From Capnocytophaga granulosa ATCC 51502 (GTDB lineage Bacteria; Bacteroidota; Bacteroidia; Flavobacteriales; Flavobacteriaceae), in the NCBI RefSeq assembly GCF_000411115.1, contig NZ_KE150242.1:177732-241731 (forward strand): DNA of 64,000 nucleotides, in the 5' to 3' direction. Below, in pieces: positions 63,801 through 64,000 of this stretch (position 1 is the first letter of the stretch; every line of letters begins with the position of its first letter). The translations under genes were made by a program, and so were the position numbers. Under the pieces are notes generated by a model. That model saw only the letters and a program-made list of their open reading frames with translations, made no database searches and was not told the DNA's origin.

Positions 63801-64000
63801 TATACACCTGTGGTAACTACAGTAGGAACAGCTTATTACTATGTAGAGGTAAGAAGTGCTTGTGGCAGTGATGTAACTAGTGCAAGAGCGCAAATTACAG
63901 TAACTGAACCTACAGCTATTGACACTGACCTTTCTACAGCGGAAGTGAAGTATTGTAAAGATGACACTTCGGTTAGCCCGCTACTAATCAAGGCGAAGGG
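57828..64000 (+). CDS. Giant secreted repeat protein (adhesin-like), 3' end outside the window
   Basis: One frame stays open for more than 2050 codons and runs off the right edge. It starts with a signal peptide (cleavage probably after Ala26, …LVKAQ). Residues about 27-1200 form a series of Cys-containing beta-rich domains without clear repeats. A first repeat family (about 75-87 residues, 'VSDLK', 'VRIY', 'SGKCPSD') runs over residues about 1221-1546. A second (95-100 residues, 'YCKD', 'LTYKWY', 'SYTP', 'YYYV', 'CG') starts at residue 1547. The architecture matches Bacteroidota Ig-like surface adhesins such as SprB, usually exported by the type 9 system, whose C-terminal signal would lie beyond the window. 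The ligand is unknown. Confidence 0.85.
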   Translation, partial: MKKLNNYKRIWLIIMILSPFFSLVKAQTCDPNILKALEQTRVTYFDKVTTGEVGSLSIKYPIDGVTYTFTDQGGTSFSYTHSGGSNSVDVSVGVVNAERKFALKAQKGACVYQTSFIYKLTPVTTLGISVRVEHEWCNGAGALYYKIVGADTSKYNFYHRLQGGAYAGLPSPVGGVTTLTSGTYEVKAEPKSGSGAPAVAPVSGLQIKSLKQTVDYTLTDLPSKCTGQLPGLRVNVTSGSYPLLFSLYDNTGTTPLPGFYRQTSNVFTNVPPGNYKVKVEDFCAITGGDATVKGHVVPNTMIDFTETYLNTMQEYGCDYLSFSQLGVKGDNLRAAFEAGSLPFPFTLKFELKEPAPSTTVHTVSRTFNNQNDVSLFLYAHPYVTDLLLVKENLRGERIPKKAGQWEIKAIVSACGVNKTLTAKTVTFKSLFDDFAVYEGGASETTACHSTNIVLSNTTRMDMSIDIYVVVDQAPAGFKNEEAGFFKLTTSNPLLHNKYVKKIHYYGAANNAYPIVAPEFISQGDQFKFRVVDAECDPDRNSGELPLTITHPTNNEPTDLWIHNTQSCRGVTSTGAPYGTFLFSRTRGSEITEIKILSFDGNPSDLPFTLPYTLPISNRINSDTWALYDLPAGKYDISITNRCGNTKLWPNQKLFGETFSFTWSEGCTPSLAAVIGQPEGRAYQSYSVSYFVQHFENGEWKDVERINLNASALSTSYNKTFTETRLKEGKFRVLRKIKYGDNGKICDIVVSEKEYIGDLKNPTAIGAGCPNGKYHIAIIANGGTPPYTYEWVSTTPVGSTTPVPSGHPAQPNDNFFVDLTNTDPNTTYTFAVTDACGNRRTVDTSLAQIDTKAPEISPQAGRDAAYCVGEQVTLSIPNISGITVKWYRSDHPSTILGTGTTLTRTLTSDDFTVGNKYMIELEMPSRPDVASCISAAINNKYAYQFKSKNFVTPIPPTRKDITICAENNTTQDLTQLFQNIPTLPAGVTATIKDKAGVIYVPDNNTIPVGNMKGEYTFVYTLYEPCRKVIGTPVEATLTVNKAVNPATKQNVKICNPSITMDELKSLVLASSPEVAKLALDFKWYRNLIDAQNQQNELTTPISLNSGEKKTVYVRYSKLGYCSGVPKPVEVEREDTVAPKALTNPDCSVTTVRTLKALVDPVDSANVIIYKNGTELGDDILIDEYSPTMYTYSKRLFQCKPPAQALTFSFNERTAADPQQVGVCTFPGYQNAPTVKVADIKSKIQAQYVGKTIRIYQNNSELSAANATVYFTATDVYFTVEESGKCPSLQQKVTLQQAPFSVATLLPALSICEDTTIAELKAEIGAEGLSNVRIYSSSLATEESDDKFVVWGNPYYYRVVETGKCPSDLIPLTFTNKGNKTDATPRRFEVCIAQSATARVSDLKAIITGGDVRIFKRNNDNTWSAPLTDNEAVNENDAYFYTLRASGKCPSDKTPLILAITRKTTTPTAPADPKWCSGKKVSDLKTYITSKGVTGTIKIYESATATTELADNVVLENNKPYHFTTQDSAPQRCESDRVALTVTVYANPAITTQPAASSTPCKGAAVSLSVVATGDGTLTYQWFSNTVDSNTGGTAIANTNSNTYTPSTETAGETKYYYVKVTSDTGCTAAVSNTAKVVVKQPTAITSHPVDAPLYCMGDTPYPNPLSVAATGEGTLTYQWYASSSNSYSGTAIPGAIGFQYNYPTNQEGVTFYYVEVTGECGTVRSNIAGVGIRRYARFKSDGNLTASDNATYCKDATTVSKLTVRTEGSVNPLYQWYKAPDATSPGVAINNAWSNEYTPDVSQPGTYYYYVELKTRDCPGIATSARAKIVVTKPTAITTNLSTAEVSYCKDHTAPAALSVTAEGTGTLTYKWYEAPDATSPGTVIAGQTTNSYTPLVTTVGTKYYYVVVHSDCGTDVTSARAHITVTEPTAIDTNLSTTEKKYCKDQTSGVLDLLIKAKGTAPFTYKWYKAANATATGTLIRTENTNSDEDSYTPVVTTVGTAYYYVEVRSACGSDVTSARAQITVTEPTAIDTDLSTAEVKYCKDDTSVSPLLIKAK
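61488..62465 (+). repeat. Adhesin repeat family A (about 4 units)
   Basis: Units begin near 61488, 61749, 61986 and 62241. Each has an early Cys, a helix-like 'VxDLKxxI', an 'IRIY/VRIF/IKIY' strand and a late 'SGKCPSD'-like Cys motif. Units are 75-87 residues and clearly diverged. Confidence 0.75.
62466..64000 (+). repeat. Adhesin repeat family B (five units and a partial sixth)
   Basis: Units start at 62466, 62751, about 63036, 63330, 63615 and 63915, with spacings of 285-300 nt. Each carries 'CKD/CKG/CMG' near the start, 'L.Y.WY', 'SYTP/TYTP', 'YYYV' and 'S.CG' or similar. Units at 63330, 63615 and 63915 are the most alike, including the joint 'ITVTEPTAIDT', so copy number may still be changing at the right end. 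Confidence 0.85.

Overview
The window looks like chromosomal DNA of a Flavobacteriia-type Bacteroidota, plausibly a Capnocytophaga-like oral or host-associated species. The base composition is moderately AT-rich. Many genes are preceded by the Bacteroidota promoter signature (TTG/TTTG, 19-21 nt, then TAnnTTTGC). Gene content is typical of the class: a lysine-rich extended Rho next to a DUF4293-type protein, atpD-atpC apart from other ATP synthase genes, BatA/BatB, a NrfH/NrfA nitrite reductase with CcsB/CcsA-type cytochrome c maturation, acetylation-independent enzymes of core metabolism, and a giant repeat-rich surface protein. The genus is inference; the phylum-level call is firm.

Layout. 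1-1.9 kb holds a hypothetical gene and mnmE. 1.9-6.4 kb is an accessory block: a Fic protein, a SUKH (SMI1/KNR4) protein, an AlbA_2/ATPase/winged-helix protein with a repetitive linker, and a second SUKH-like protein. 6.4-12.4 kb carries a Wzx-type flippase, a SemiSWEET, an orphan antitoxin with a broken PIN toxin, ferritin, a YciI protein, dGTPase and fmt. 12.5-17.8 kb holds HU, a fold-back repeat element, batA-batB, an adaptor plus ABC ATPase pair lacking a permease, and apt. 17.8-24.2 kb holds twin C1 peptidases, a DUF4293-type gene, rho, a PepSY-like protein and a shrunken Mur-ligase homologue. 24.2-30.9 kb (mostly minus strand) holds fbaA, a zinc-finger/TerD-like protein, an interrupted tRNA-Arg gene, dapD, a GNAT, a TonB-like protein and truB. 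31.1-35.5 kb is the nrfHA-ccsBA block. 35.6-48 kb holds housekeeping and conserved genes (trmB, transaldolase, Nif3-like, L,D-transpeptidase, HtrA, a FadR-type regulator and a carotenoid-type oxidoreductase). 48-57.7 kb holds PBP1A, a GT2 enzyme, tRNA-Asn, a decayed toxin-antitoxin pair, a second fold-back element, atpD-atpC, rpsP-rimM, an RlpA lipoprotein and a UbiA-like protein. From 57828 to the right edge one reading frame of more than 2050 codons encodes a secreted repeat protein that continues beyond the window.

The strongest anomaly is the tRNA gene at 27733-27855 (minus strand). It has perfect acceptor, D and T arms and its own promoter-like box, but 49 nt lie inside the anticodon stem. 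Removing exactly those 49 nt gives a canonical 74-nt tRNA-Arg(UCU) with five perfect anticodon-stem pairs, and the insert folds on itself. Other points worth a look are the fold-back element present twice (12885-13112 and 52506-52782), two decaying toxin-antitoxin loci, the truncated Mpl-like Mur ligase with a changed P-loop, the hypervariable-looking linkers of the Fic and AlbA_2 proteins, and the giant adhesin with two repeat families.
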